The notes: a model not told the origin generated them from the letters alone. A stretch of DNA of 64,000 bases from Spiroplasma ixodetis (GCF_027923845.1 NZ_AP026933.1:1426001-1490000), one strand, 5' to 3'; shown: positions 33,080-44,946, counted from the first letter of the stretch. Program-made: numbers and translations.

Positions 33080-34014
33080 TAAATTTTTTAGGAAATTTTT
33101 CTCTAATTAAACCATTAGTATTTTCATTAGTACCTCTTTGTCAAGGTGAATATGGATTTGCAAAATAAATTTTCACATCTAACTTTTTTCAAGTTGTTGT
33201 CAATTTGCAAATTCTTTACCACGATCAAAAGTAATAGTTTTAACAATATTTTTAGGAAGAATTGATAAATAATGAATGATATTTTTATTAATAACTTTAG
33301 TAGTTTTGTTTTTAACTAACATTGCTAAAGTAAATCGTGATACTCTTTCAACTAAAGTTATTAAACATGATTTACTTTTACCTCTTGATGATACTATAGT
33401 ATCTCCTTCTCAATGACCAAGAGTTATGCGATCATTAACATTATTATCTCGTTCTTTAATTGATTTACCATTAAATTTACCACGATTTTCTTGAGATCTT
33501 CGTTTTTTACCTTTTCTTCTTAAATTTTTACTAGTAACTTTATCAAATAATCCAGAATAAATTCAATTGTAAGTTGTTTTAAAGCTGATAGCTCATTGTT
33601 TATGAAAATTTTTAATTCTGCCATAAATTTGTTCAGGTGATCAGCCCAATAATAGTTTTTGTTGTATATATTTGACTAAATCTTTATATTTAAACTTATG
33701 AAAAATAATATGTGATTTTTTTCTATTTACAGCTTTATTTTGTGCAATTAATGAAAAATAATGATCATTATCTTTATTTCTATTAACTTCTCGAATAATA
33801 GTACTAATACTTCGATTAAGATTTTTAGCTATTTCATTAATTTTAACTTTAAATTTCAATTGATTCTCAATATAAATTCTTTCATCTATCCCAATATGTT
33901 TATAACTCATATAAAAACTCCTTACTTTTTCTAAACTAAATTTAGCATTATGAAATTTTTATATGAGAATTTTTTGCAATTTTATTTACTTGCACTTACA
34001 AGTATAATTCAGCA
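33080..34014 (-). pseudogene. IS30 transposase, C-terminus removed (copy 3)
   Basis: Starts at ATG 33910 with the upstream terminal repeat to about 34014. It includes the catalytic Asp170, Asp229 and Glu263 regions. The last ~40 codons are lost at the IS1595 remnant. One T is missing in the run near 33188 (6 against 7 at 49677). Confidence 0.88.
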
Positions 34015-34118
34015 AAAAAGATTTTAATTAAAAAATGTTGGCTGTTATGATATAAAATTAGATTTTTTTAATGCTATACTTATTTATAAAGTTTAAAATA
34101 ATATGAAAGGAAGCAATT

Positions 34119-34849
34119 ATGAAAGTAATTAAGGTTAAAAATATTACTAAGTCATATAATGGTAATGTTGTACTGGGACCTATTAATTTAGAAATTGAGA
34201 GTGGTAGTTCTGTTGCTATTTTTGGTGTTAATGGTGCTGGTAAAACCACATTATGTGAGATTATTAGTAATACTAAAAATGCAAGTACAGGAGAAATTGA
34301 ATATAACTTTAATAAAAAGATATTCCATATGTTGTTGGAATAAATTTTCAAGATCAAGTTTATCCTAACTTTATAACAGTTAAAGAATTAATAAATTTTT
34401 ATCATAAAATTTATTTAGATAAAATAAAACCCGAAATTTTTAATAGTATGTTAGATAAGTTTCAATTAAAAGAATTATACAAACATAAAGTAAATAGTTT
34501 ATCGGGTGGTCAAAGACAAAGAGTTAATTTATTTTTATCATTATTTCATCAACCAAAAATTTATATTGGTGATGAGATTTCAACTGGTTTAGATGTTAAA
34601 ACAAGAATTGATATTATTAATTTTTTACAAGAACAAATTAGTTTGAATAACATTACTTTAATTTTAGTTAGTCATAACTTAGATGAAATACAAGCTTTAT
34701 GTAAACGTATTATTTTTTTAAAGGATGGTCAAATTATTGATGATACTACTGTTGTTGAAGTTACTAAAAAATATGGTTCATTATTAAAATATTATTTAGA
34801 AAAAACAGAAACATCATTAGAAATAACTACGAGAAAGGAAAAAAAATAA
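34119..34849 (+). pseudogene. ABC transporter ATP-binding protein (copy C, frameshifted)
   Basis: Same gene as at 2584. A 5-A run near 34314 (6 in copy A) shifts the frame after codon ~66, so Walker A and the LSGGQ/Walker B half are in different frames. Copy D shares the change, so it predates the tandem duplication or is a systematic error. A re-start at ATG 34448 would give only the C-terminal half. Confidence 0.9.
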
Positions 34850-35616
34850 TGCTAGCAATGTTTCAATTATTATTTGGTTATTTTAAGAAATCTTTCCATA
34901 GTATTTTCTTTGGCTTTATTTTCCCTATTATTATGTTAACAATTTTAGTTGCTGTATTAACACCTGGTAACCCAAATGCTGCACAAACAGTATTACCGGG
35001 GTTAGTGATGTCAGCTTCACCAGTATTAGGAATTGTTACTTTATCAATGACATATTCTGATTTTAAACAATCAATAATTATTAAAAGAATTGGTGCAACA
35101 CCATTAAAACCATGACAATTTATTAGTAGTATTTTAATATTTCATGTTATTTTAATTTTTATTGGTAGTTTTTGAACATTAGGAATTGGTGTAGCTTTAT
35201 ATCATAATCAGATTAATTGAGAACTAATTAATTGAGGTTATATATTACTAGCAATTCTGCTTTCATCAATTATGTGTTCAGCAGTAGGAATAATGGTTGG
35301 TATTCTTGCTTCTGATTTTAAAATTGCTAATGCTTTTGCTTTATTATTATATTTGCCAACGTCATTTTTATCGGGTCAATATATTCCGTATGTAGCCATT
35401 AAAGGACAACCAGTTTTAGTTATTATTGCTAAAATTATTCCTTTTTCTTATCCTGTTTCTATTATGAATAGAGGATGAAATAATTATGGTACTCCAAATG
35501 ATTTAATCAATGCAGCACTTTTTGATAATTACTGAATACCGATTTTAGTTAGTTTACTTTGAATTGGAGCATTAATATTTGGAGCAATTATGGCTTATAA
35601 ATATCGACGTAAATAA
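34849..35616 (+). CDS. ABC-2 type transporter permease (copy C)
   Basis: Intact 255-residue permease identical in layout to the copy at 3315, overlapping the ATPase stop by one base. Its own ATPase partner is broken as written, so any function would depend on the intact ATPase encoded at 2584. Confidence 0.9.
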
Positions 35617-35680
35617 GTAAATAAGAAAAAATATTTGTTTATAAAGAAATTATTTAAATTTTAAAAAATATTTACAAAAT

Positions 35681-35704
35681 AAACAAGCCTAATTAGGCTT
35701 GTTT
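35681..35704. terminator. Terminator after the ABC operon (copy C)
   Basis: Same ACAAGCCTAA / TTAGGCTTGT stem with flanking A/T tracts as at 4147. Confidence 0.8.
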
Positions 35705-35721
35705 TGATTTATTTTTAAAAA

Positions 35722-36056
35722 TTAATGATACTTAAATTTTGGTCATTTACTTCGGCTATTAATTCCTGAATTAGTAGCAAAAAGATCAAAATTATTAACT
35801 TTTTCTACATTTCATGCTGAAAGGTTCTGATTAAATTTTTTGCATTTCAAAACATTCCCATCATATTTGTTACTTTTGAAGTATTTCACTTTGAAATCTC
35901 TTGATTAAATTTTTTTGCATCATAAAACATATAACTCATATCTACTATATTTGATATATTTCAAGAAGATATGTTTTGATCAAATGTTAGATTATCAGCA
36001 AACATATTACTTAAAGAAGTAATTTTTGTTGGTAATTGATCTGGTACTTTTTCAAC
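35722..36056 (-). pseudogene. DUF285/BspA-like C-terminal end (copy C)
   Basis: Same fragment as at 4188. The T run near 35838 is one base shorter than in copy A, which breaks the frame near the end. The start is removed by the IS256 fragment. Confidence 0.8.
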
Positions 36057-36903
36057 GAGGCTTTTTAATAATCTGTGTATCTTTGTTTTACAAAGTTGCT
36101 AATTTAGATTAATTCTGTCTTCAAATTTTATCATAAAATGAGCAATTGCTGTATTTCAATTTTGAATAGGCAATGTTCATTTTTTTTGTTATATTTTCAA
36201 TTGCCAAGTAAAATATTTTGAAAACTGCCATATCATTAGGAAAAACTTTTTTATTTCTGATGATTTTTCGTAATTGACTATTAACAGATTCAATAGCATT
36301 TGTAGTATAAATCACTCTTTTGATTTCTACTGGATAACTAATAAAAACCATTAAATTATCTCAATTTTTATATCAAGATTTAGTAATTTGAGGATATTGT
36401 TTATTTCATTTACTTTCAAACGATTCTAAAGCTTGCATTGCTTGTTCTTCACTACATGCACTATAAATTGGTTTTAAATCTGCAACTAGACCTTTTCGAT
36501 GTTTGTATGAAACATATTTTAAACTATTTCTAATTTGATGAACAATGCATAATTGATGTTCTGTTTTAGGATAAACTGATTGTATTGCTTCTGACATGCC
36601 TGTTAAATTATCACTACAAGCAATAAGAATATCATTTAAGCCACGATTTTTCATTTCTGTGAAATTAGATAATCAAAACTTAGAACCTTCATTTTCACTA
36701 ATTCATAATCCTAAAACATCTTTTTTGCCTTCTAAATCAACTCTAATGCTATATAAACTGATTTGTTAATAATCCGTTTATCTTGTCGTACTTTAACTAC
36801 TATACAATCAAAATAAACAATAGGATAAATACTTTCTAATGGTCGATTTTGTCATGCTTTAACATCATCAATAACATCATCAGTAATTTGACTAATAACA
36901 CTT
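36057..36903 (-). pseudogene. IS256 transposase C-terminal fragment (copy C)
   Basis: Same fragment as at 4524-5370, stop at 36099-36101. It has an extra T near 36187 and a missing C near 36742 compared with copy A. Confidence 0.9.
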
Positions 36904-36926
36904 TGGAATGGCAACCCTTTTTAGGA

Positions 36927-37800
36927 CTATTTTTTGGTAGACATTTGTTCATGATATTTAACGGGAGTTAGGTAGTTTAGAGTGCTGTGAATTCTTATGT
37001 TGTTATATCAATTTATGTAATCAAATAATTCTAATTTTAATTGGATTAATGATGTAAAATTTTTATCATTAATAAACTCTGTTTTGAAAGTTTTAAAAGT
37101 TGCTTCAGCAACAGCATTGTCATAAGGACATCCTTTTTTGCTTAAAGAACGGGTAATATTGAATGCTAATAAAAGTTTATCAATAGTTTTATTATTGAAT
37201 TCATTACCGCGATCGCTATGAAATATTTGAATATCTTTTAAACAGCGATTTGAGTGCATAAATGCTTGATGTACTAATGATGCATCTTTTTTAACTCCAA
37301 CACTATGTCCAATAATTTCGCGGTTGTACAGGTCTACTAATAGGCAAATATAGTTTCATTTACCATTAACTTGAACATAAGTTAAATCACTGACAATAAC
37401 TTCATTTTTAATTCTATTATTAAAGTCTCTATTAACAAGATTGGTAATTTGACTATCATTGACTTTATTATGATGATTTTTGAATGATAATTTAGTGTAT
37501 TTTGATATTAAATTATGCTTATTCATAATTTTTTTAATTTTTCTGCGTGATAAATAAATTTCTTGGTTTGCTAGTATGACTTTTAATCTTCTAGTACCAT
37601 AAACTTCTTTATTTTCTTTAAAAGCACTAATAACAGCTTCATCATAAATATTATTTTGAATTTTTTCTTTTTTCTTTAAATTAAAATAATATGTTGATTT
37701 AGAGAGTTTTAAAAAACGACACATTGTGCGAATTTTATATTTAACTTTATTTTTAGTAATAATTTCTATTTTCTGCCTATTATTAGTGCTGCTTGCTTTA
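36927..37800 (-). CDS. IS3 type 1 OrfB (copy C)
   Basis: The integrase-core frame reads through to TAG at 36927-36929 with SDLTYV, FHSDRGNEF and NAVAEATF. OrfA of this element is broken, so the OrfAB fusion cannot be made as written. Confidence 0.87.
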
Positions 37801-38055
37801 AAATATCATTTTCCATTCGTAACTGTTTTAATTCTTTATTTGCTTGAATTAATTGTTTTTCTAAATCTGAAAGATTATTTTTAATTTTAAAACTACCTGA
37901 ATTAGTAAATTGTTTAATTCATTTATAAGTAGTTGCTCTTGTAACATTATATTAACATTATATTCTTTAGCAAGACAAGACACTGACTTACCACTTTGAT
38001 ATAAAGCTACTATTTGCTTTTTAAATTCGTCGGTATATGAGTTAATATTGGTCAT
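37766..38055 (-). pseudogene. IS3 type 1 OrfA (copy C) with 11-bp tandem duplication
   Basis: ATG at 38055. After KEYNV the sequence AACATTATATT is repeated (near 37941-37962), which shifts the frame in the middle of the helix-turn-helix. The identical change is in copy D. Confidence 0.88.
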
Positions 38056-38131
38056 AATTATAGTTCCTTTCTTTTAACAAATTTGTTCACTTGTCTACGT
38101 AATTAGTGTCCAATAAAGTGTAACCCATCCA

Positions 38132-38697
38132 GATAAAGAACCTAGTGTATTGCAATTAATTTTAAAAAAAATTAGTTAAAAAGATTCGTATTAAGAATCA
38201 TCGAAAAGAAAAAACTAGTTTTTGTATAATTGATTCGCAAAGTGTTAAAAATACAGATACTACTGAAAATAAAGGTTATGATGCTGGTAAAAAGATTTCA
38301 GGAATAAAACGTCATATTGCAGTTGATACGCAAGGTTTACCACATGCAATTTACATAACTACAGCAGAAAAAACAGATCGTAATAGTGCTATCATAATGA
38401 TTAAAAGTGAAAAAGAAAATCTTTCTACAGTTCAAAAAATAATAGTAGATGCTGGCTATACTGGTGAAAAATTTGCTTCTGCAATCAAAACAATCATAAA
38501 TGCAAATGTTGAAGTTGTAAAACGTAATGAATTACATTCTTTTGTAGTACTACCAAAAAGATGAGTTGTAGAACGAAGCTTTGCATGATTAGAAAAATGC
38601 AGAAGATTATGAAAAAATTGTGAAAGAAAACTAAATACTAGTTTACAAATGGTTGTTCTGTCCTTTATTTCAATTTTATTAAAAAGATTCTAAACAG
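38132..38697 (+). pseudogene. IS5-like transposase 3' fragment (copy C)
   Basis: Same fragment as at 6586, uninterrupted. An extra A in the run near 38163 shifts the first residues. The DDE motifs are then in one frame to the normal end. Confidence 0.87.
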
Positions 38698-38699
38698 GT

Positions 38700-38773
38700 T
38701 CTAAGAAACTAGTTAAATTACCTGTGGTTGTTGCAAGTGTTAAAACACTTAATGTTTTGATTAATATTTTCAT
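38700..38773 (-). pseudogene. 5' stub of a secreted-protein gene (copy C)
   Basis: Same stub as at 9346-9419, with AAGGAG and the two hairpins upstream (about 38802-38855). Confidence 0.6.
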
Positions 38774-39036
38774 TAAGATCTCCTTTTTTGTTTTTCCCCA
38801 ATAACTTCTTAAGTTTAAGAAGTTAATTTATATTTTAAGTTGTTTAAAATATAAATGCAATAAGTGTTTAGTTTATGATAGAAATAAAAATATATAAATA
38901 TTAGGAAAAAATTTTATGTTATTAGTAAGGTTAAATGTAATAAAAAAGTTATATAATATATTTTTTGCATCCAATTTGTTTTTTTTAAAAAAAGATATTT
39001 TATGATATTATTAAATTAATTTAATAACTGTTAATT

Positions 39037-39079
39037 ACTAGTATAGATAGTTTTACCTATATTAGTTTTTTTGTTTTTA
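39037..39079 (+). terminator. Candidate intrinsic terminator (copy C)
   Basis: Same ACTAGTATAG / CTATATTAGT stem and T-rich tail as at 23793. Confidence 0.5.
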
Positions 39080-39111
39080 TTAAATTAATTTAATTAAAAA
39101 AATATTATATA

Positions 39112-39149
39112 CGGACTTCTCTCCACAAGTACATGTGGGGAGAAGTCCG
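39112..39149. repeat. 38-bp palindromic IS1595 scar (copy C)
   Basis: Arms CGGACTTCTC / GAGAAGTCCG with core CCACAAGTACATGTGG. It has the orientation of the full element at 9662-10602. Confidence 0.8.
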
Positions 39150-39176
39150 TTGAATTTATTAGAAAGAAGTTAAAAT

Positions 39177-40037
39177 ATGGCAAACGGCAGAGAAGTTATT
39201 ATTACTAATAATTTAAATAATCCAAGTATAAAAAGTTTATTATTAATTGATGAATTTAGTAATAAAATTGGTGACGCATTACTTATTATTGATTTAGAAA
39301 AAAAGAAGATATTTTAGAAAGTATATTTATTGAAGAAAAATATCGTAAGCAACAATATGGTAGTTTACTTATTTACAAAATTTTTGAGATATGTCATAGC
39401 AATAATATCGAAAACCTTATTTTATTATCAGATCCAACTAATGCTACTGTCGGTGAATTTTATGAAAAATTAGGATTCACTTATGCATGAAATAAAAAAA
39501 CTTTTTTTTATGATTATGAAATTAATATACCTCATGCAATTTTTAATAAAAGAGATGATATTAAAAAGTGAAAAAATATTAAAATAAAAGAAATTTTTAT
39601 TGATTTTGATAAGTCAAAATCAAAAGCTATAAATGATGAACAAAAGATATTAAAGGATAGTGAAATATTATCTAGTATTTTAGATAAAGTTTTAATACAT
39701 GAAGAATCAATTTTAAAGGAGGATTATCAAAAAGTTATTGATTGATTTAATCAACAAAGAGAACAAATAATCAAAAATCCAAAACAATGATGAAATACTT
39801 TAACCCCCAAACAAGTAGATGTTGTTAAAAATGAGGCAAAAAAATGGTGAAATAACTTAACACCAGAACAAAGAAAAATAAAATTATTAGAAAAACAAGC
39901 ATATCAAAAAAAGACAATAAAAAAGATGATACTCCTTTATTGTGTGATTTTGATCAAAATATAAAAAATAAATTAGACTGCATGCAGTCTATGAAAACAT
40001 CAACTCCTGTTTTTAAAAAGATAATTTTAATATTTAG
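39177..40037 (+). pseudogene. GNAT-like acetyltransferase (copy C), frameshifted
   Basis: The poly-A tract near 39297 has 7 A here (6 in A, B and D); 5 or 8 would be needed for one frame. The GNAT core is complete. A 6-A run near 39919 (7 in the others) shifts the C-terminal tail. Confidence 0.72.
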
Positions 40038-40124
40038 ATTTTTTCTTTTCTCAAATGTCTTGTTTTTTAAAATTAACAATGTAAAATAAAATACATAATT
40101 AATTTAAAATATAAAAGAGTAAAA

Positions 40125-40292
40125 TTAAATGGTAATTTAGAGACTTAGTGGTTGCTGTAAACTAAGCAAGTTTAATTTGAAGGTAACTTATATTATTAGT
40201 AATTTAAATAATAATTAAGTGGATTTACTTTGTAAATGAATTAGGATGGTACCGCGTTAAAAAACGTTCCTATTTGTGGAATGTTTTTTATT
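40125..40292 (+). promoter_or_regulatory. T-box riboswitch of valS (copy C)
   Basis: Same leader as at 12961, with GGATGGTACCGCG at about 40244-40256. The terminator T run is one base shorter than in the other copies. Confidence 0.92.
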
Positions 40293-40311
40293 TTAAAAAG
40301 GAGTATAACAA

Positions 40312-42937
40312 ATGAATAGAAATTTAAACAAAAAATATAATCATATTGAAATTGAAAAGGATCGTTATCAACAATGAGTAAAATCTGGATTATTTAAGGC
40401 AAATGTTAGTTCTATTAATCCTACATTTTCTATTATCTTACCACCACCCAATGTAACCGGACTTTTACATTTAGGTCATGCTTGAGATAGTACTATCCAA
40501 GATTTATTAATTCGTTATAAACGTTTACAAGGATTTAATACTTTATTTATACCCGGTATGGATCATGCTGGCATTGCCACACAAGTTAAAGTTGCACAAC
40601 GTATTAAAGAAGAACAAAAACTTAATTTGCAAGAATTAGGTAAAGATAAATTTTTACAACAAGCATGAAAATGAAAAACAGAATATGCACAAAACATAAG
40701 AAAACAGTGAGCAAAACTTGGTTTAGCATTAGATTATTCGCATGAAGTATTTACTTTAGATGAAAATGTTAAACAAGCAGTTAATGAAGTATTTGTAAAG
40801 TTATATAAAGAAGGTTTAGTTTATAGAGGAAAAAAGATAGTAAATTGAGATCCAGAATTAAAAACCGCTATTTCTAATATTGAATTAAATTATCATGAAA
40901 CAAAAGGAAAAATGTATTATTTAAAATATTTTATAGAAAATAGTAGTGAATTTATTACTATTGCTACTACCAGACCAGAAACAATGTTTGCTGATCAGTG
41001 TATAGTTGTAAATAGTAAAGATAAACGTTATTTACAATTTATTGGTAAAATGGTTATTAATCCGGCTAATAAAATGTTAATTAAAGTCATTGCTGATGAT
41101 TATGTTGATATGAATTTTGGAACGGGTGCTATGAAATGTACACCGGCTCATGATGCTAATGACTATGAAATTGCATTACGTCACAATTTAGCAATGCCTA
41201 TTTGTATGAATGTTGATGGAACTATGAATGAATTAGCACAATCATATATTAATCAAGATCGAATGGTATGTCGTAAACAATTAGTTGAACAATTAAGAAA
41301 AGAAAATTTAGTTGTAAAGGTTGAAGACCATCTTCATCAAGTTGGTTATTCAGAAAGAAGTAACGCTATTATTGAATCATATTTATCACAACAATGATTC
41401 ATAAAAATGAAACCATTAGTTGAAATGATTATTGATAAACAAAAAAATAAGAAAACAAAGATTGATTTTCATCCAATATTATTTGAACAACAACTTTTGC
41501 AGTGATTAAATAATATTCAAGATTGATGTATTTCCCGTCAATTGTGATGGGGTCATTCGCTTCCGGTTTGATATCATAAAAAAACTAAGAAAATTTATGT
41601 TGATACTAATCCACCATCACCAATTAACGATTATATTCAAGAATCAGACGTATTAGATACATGATTTTCTAGCGGTTTATGACCTTTTGTAACCTTGGGT
41701 TGACCACAAAAAAATGTTGATTTGCAAAAATATTATCCAATATCAGTATTAGTTACTGCTTATGATATTTTATTTTTTTGAGTTGCACGAATGATGTTTA
41801 TGGGTTGAAAATTTACTAATCAAAAACCATTTACTAATGTTTTAATTCATGGTTTAATTCGTGATGAACAAGGTAGAAAAATGTCAAAATCATTAAATAA
41901 TGGAATTGATCCAATGGAAGTTATTAAAAAGTATGGTGCGGATGCTTTACGTTACTTTTTAGTTAGCAATTGTGCTCCCGGTCAAGATTTAAGATTTAGT
42001 ATTACTAAAGTTGAGTCAGCTTGAAATTTCAATAATAAGTTATGAAACGCTGCACGTTATGTGCTAATGAATATTGATGATAAGTTTCAATTGGATGAAA
42101 ATATTGTCTATAATAATTCGTTATCATTTATTGATCAATGAATTTTACAAGAACTTAATCAATTGATTATTTATGTAGAGCAATATATGGAAAAATATGA
42201 ATTTGTTTTAGTAGTTAAAGCACTATCAAATTTTATATGAAATAAATATTGTTCTTGATATATTGAATTAAATAAAGTTAATTTACAAAATCAAGAACAA
42301 CAAAGTAACTCATTACAAACATTATATTATGTTTTACAGCAAATTATTATTATGGTTCATCCCTTTATTCCCTTTATTACAGAAGCAATTTATGAAGAAA
42401 TGGGGTATAAAAATAGCATTTTAACAAATAAGTTTCCTAAAGTTAAAGTTATGGAAAAAACAAAAGTTGTAACACAATTTGTTGAAATATTAATTGAAAT
42501 TATTGGTAATATTCGAGAAATTCGTAAAGAACTTAATTTATCTTTAAAATTACCGTTAACTATTCATATCAATACGACTAATTCTTTTTTTGAAGTAGAA
42601 AAAAATACTTTAAATCCTTATTTATTACAATTAACTAATAGTCAAATTGTTACTATTAGTGATAGTCCGTTGTCTGTTAATAATAAAATAATTAAAATTA
42701 TTAATTCAGCAGTAATAGAAATTAATGTTTCAAATTTATTTAATAAAGAAGAACAATTAGCAAAATTAAAAGGGAATTAGTTTATATTGAAAATGAAATA
42801 AAACGTAGTAAAGATATTTTAAATAACCAACAATTTTTAGCAAAGGCACCACCAACAAAAGTTGAAATAGAAAAGCAGAAATTAGAAAAGTATCAAAATC
42901 AAAAAAATTAATCAATGCCAAGATTAAAGAATTATAA
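40312..42937 (+). pseudogene. valS: Valyl-tRNA synthetase (copy C), late frameshift
   Basis: Identical to the intact copy D for about 820 codons, including HLGH, the TTRPET editing motif and KMSKS. A GGG run near 42772 (GGGG in A and D) then causes a stop after LAKLKGN. A second shortened A run lies near 42903. The lost part is the C-terminal coiled-coil arm, which contacts tRNA in bacterial ValRS. If the missing G is a read error, this copy is functional. Confidence 0.92.
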
Positions 42938-42944
42938 AAAACTT

Positions 42945-43004
42945 TTATTTTAATTCAAGTTGAAAAATTTCATTATTTTCCAATTTAATATCATCAATAC
43001 CTAC
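42945..43004 (-). pseudogene. 3' stub of a convergent gene (copy C)
   Basis: Nineteen codons and a TAA (VGIDDIKLENNEIFQLELK) run toward valS and are cut by IS256. The amino-acid composition is protein-like, but no family can be named from this length. Confidence 0.4.
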
Positions 43005-44379
43005 GGAAATGTTTAGTAATCTGTGTAACTTACAAAAATAACTATGTTTAATTAATTCTAGTAAATATAATTAAATGACTAGAAAGAGTGAGTTACAGAT
43101 GGCTAAAAAAGATAACTTTAATAATAATGATCCAATATCAAAAGCAGTAGATTTATTACTAGAAAATACTGAAGATTTAACAACAGTTTTTAAACCTGGC
43201 GGTTTATATAAAGAATTAACAAAAAGATTAGTTGAAAAAATGTTGAATTCTGAAATGCAAAATTATTTAGGATATGAAAAAAATCAACATAGTACTACTG
43301 AAAATGCTCGTAATGGTACAAGTTCAAAAAAATTAATAACTCAACAAGGTAAAATTGAAATTGATGTACCAAGAGATCGCAATAGTAATTTTACTCCTGT
43401 AATAGTTCCTAAAAGGCAAAGAAGATTTGATGGTTTTGATCAACAAGTTCTTTCCTTGTATGCAAAAGGAATGACATTATCTGACATTAGAATGCAGTTG
43501 CAAGAGTTATATCATGGTGCTGATATTAGTGAAAGTGTTATTAGTCAAATTACTGATGATATTATTGATGATGTTAAAGCATGACAAAATCGACCATTAG
43601 AAAGTATTTATCCTATTGTTTATTTTGATTGTATAGTAGTTAAAGTACGACAAGATAAACGGATTATTAACAAATCAGTTTATATAGCATTAGGAGTTGA
43701 TTTAGAAGGCAAAAAAGATGTTTTAGGATTATGAATTAGTGAAAATGAAGGTTCTAAGTTTTGATTATCTAATTTCACAGAAATGAAAAATCGTGGCTTA
43801 AATGATATTCTTATTGCTTGTAGTGATAATTTAACAGGCATGTCAGAAGCAATACAATCAGTTTATCCTAAAACAGAACATCAATTATGCATTGTTCATC
43901 AAATTAGAAATAGTTTAAAATATGTTTCATACAAACATCGAAAAGGTCTAGTTGCAGATTTAAAACCAATTTATAGTGCATGTAGTGAAGAACAAGCAAT
44001 GCAAGCTTTAGAATCGTTTGAAAGTAAATGAAATAAACAATATCCTCAAATTACTAAATCTTGATATAAAAATTGAGATAATTTAATGGTTTTTATTAGT
44101 TATCCAGTAGAAATCAAAAGAGTGATTTATACTACAAATGCTATTGAATCTGTTAATAGTCAATTACGAAAAATCATCAGAAATAAAAAAGTTTTTCCTA
44201 ATGATATGGCAGTTTTCAAAATATTTTACTTGGCAATTGAAAATATAACAAAAAAATGAACATTGCCTATTCAAAATTGAAATACAGCAATTGCTCATTT
44301 TATGATAAAATTTGAAGACAGAATTAATCTAAATTAGTAACTTTGTAAAACAAAGATACACAGATTATTAAAAAGCCTC
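43005..44379 (+). mobile_element. IS256-family element, full length (copy C), unmatched flanks
   Basis: Both terminal repeats are present (GGAAATGTTTAG on the left, AAAAAGCCTC on the right). The flanks differ (CAATACCTAC against GAATTTATG), so it joins two formerly separate regions by recombination: the valS end and the accessory cassette. Confidence 0.93.
43075..44337 (+). CDS. IS256-family transposase, intact (copy C)
   Basis: A 420-residue mutator-type DDE transposase. Catalytic residues are Asp185 (YFDCIVV), Asp251 (ACSDNLTGM) and Glu358 ([11 protein letters not shown]), with the Cys-His motif LCIVHQIRNS between the last two, as in the family. A start at codon 9 (MAKKDNF) is an alternative to MTRKSEL. 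TGA codons encode Trp throughout. It is almost identical to the copies at 47905 and 59564. Confidence 0.95.
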
Positions 44380-44540
44380 GAATTTATGTTTATTTAAATT
44401 TTATATTCATTTTTTAAAATTATTTTGTTCTATAAAAAATAAGAACAATTTAATTATAACACTTTTATTTTATATTTTAACACTTATTTAAGTTAAATAT
44501 TTTAATTAAAATTCTACAATAAAACATAAAATTATTAAGC

Positions 44541-44562
44541 AAACTGCACAATTGTGCAGTTT
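44541..44562. terminator. Terminator of the two-gene cassette (copy C)
   Basis: Perfect stem AAACTGCACAA / TTGTGCAGTTT just after the 71-residue gene on the minus strand. The stem sequence differs from that at 25867 while the position is the same. Confidence 0.78.
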
Positions 44563-44577
44563 TGAAGTATTTAAGAT

Positions 44578-44793
44578 TTACATTTTTTGTGATTTACTAC
44601 TAGAACTTTGACTTTTACTTGTTGAAGCTTCACTGTTTACTTTTGATTTTTCTTTTTCAAATCCAAGAGCATTGGCAACTCTTTCTCGTCTTTCACGTTC
44701 GTTTTTTTCGCCTCACGCTTTATTTATTCTTTCAGCATCTTTTGCTTGTTTATCTTTATCCGCTTGACTTCATTCATTACATGATCTTCACAT
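44578..44793 (-). CDS. 71-residue charged protein with Ser/Lys tail (cassette C)
   Basis: Unknown family; paralogue of the proteins at 25905 and 61067. It starts MWRSCNEWSQADKDK, has the shared NKAWGEKNERERRERVANAL block and the invariant tail STSKSQSSSSKSQKM. GGGAGA lies upstream. It is the second gene after the 420-residue membrane protein. Compared with cassette D, which sits in the same place of the tandem repeat, roughly a quarter of its residues differ, while the flanks are almost identical. Confidence 0.78.
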
Positions 44794-44946
44794 ATTTATC
44801 TTCTCCCTTATTATTTTTATTGAATATTTTTTTCTACCCTTAAAATATTCAATAAAAGTATATAATTTTAAAACTAAAAATGTGTAAAAAATAATAAAAA
44901 ATCATTATTTTTTCAAAATAGTCATTAAAAATTTATCACTTATCGA

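Larger units (their letters stand above)
36904..38131 (-). mobile_element. IS3-family element type 1 (copy C)
   Basis: Same ends as at 5371-6585. It is 12 bp longer, mainly because of an 11-bp tandem duplication in OrfA that is shared with copy D. Confidence 0.9.

Noticed and set aside
44619-44843. Plus-strand hydrophobic open frame
   Set aside because: Antisense of the 71-residue gene; not conserved in cassettes B and D.
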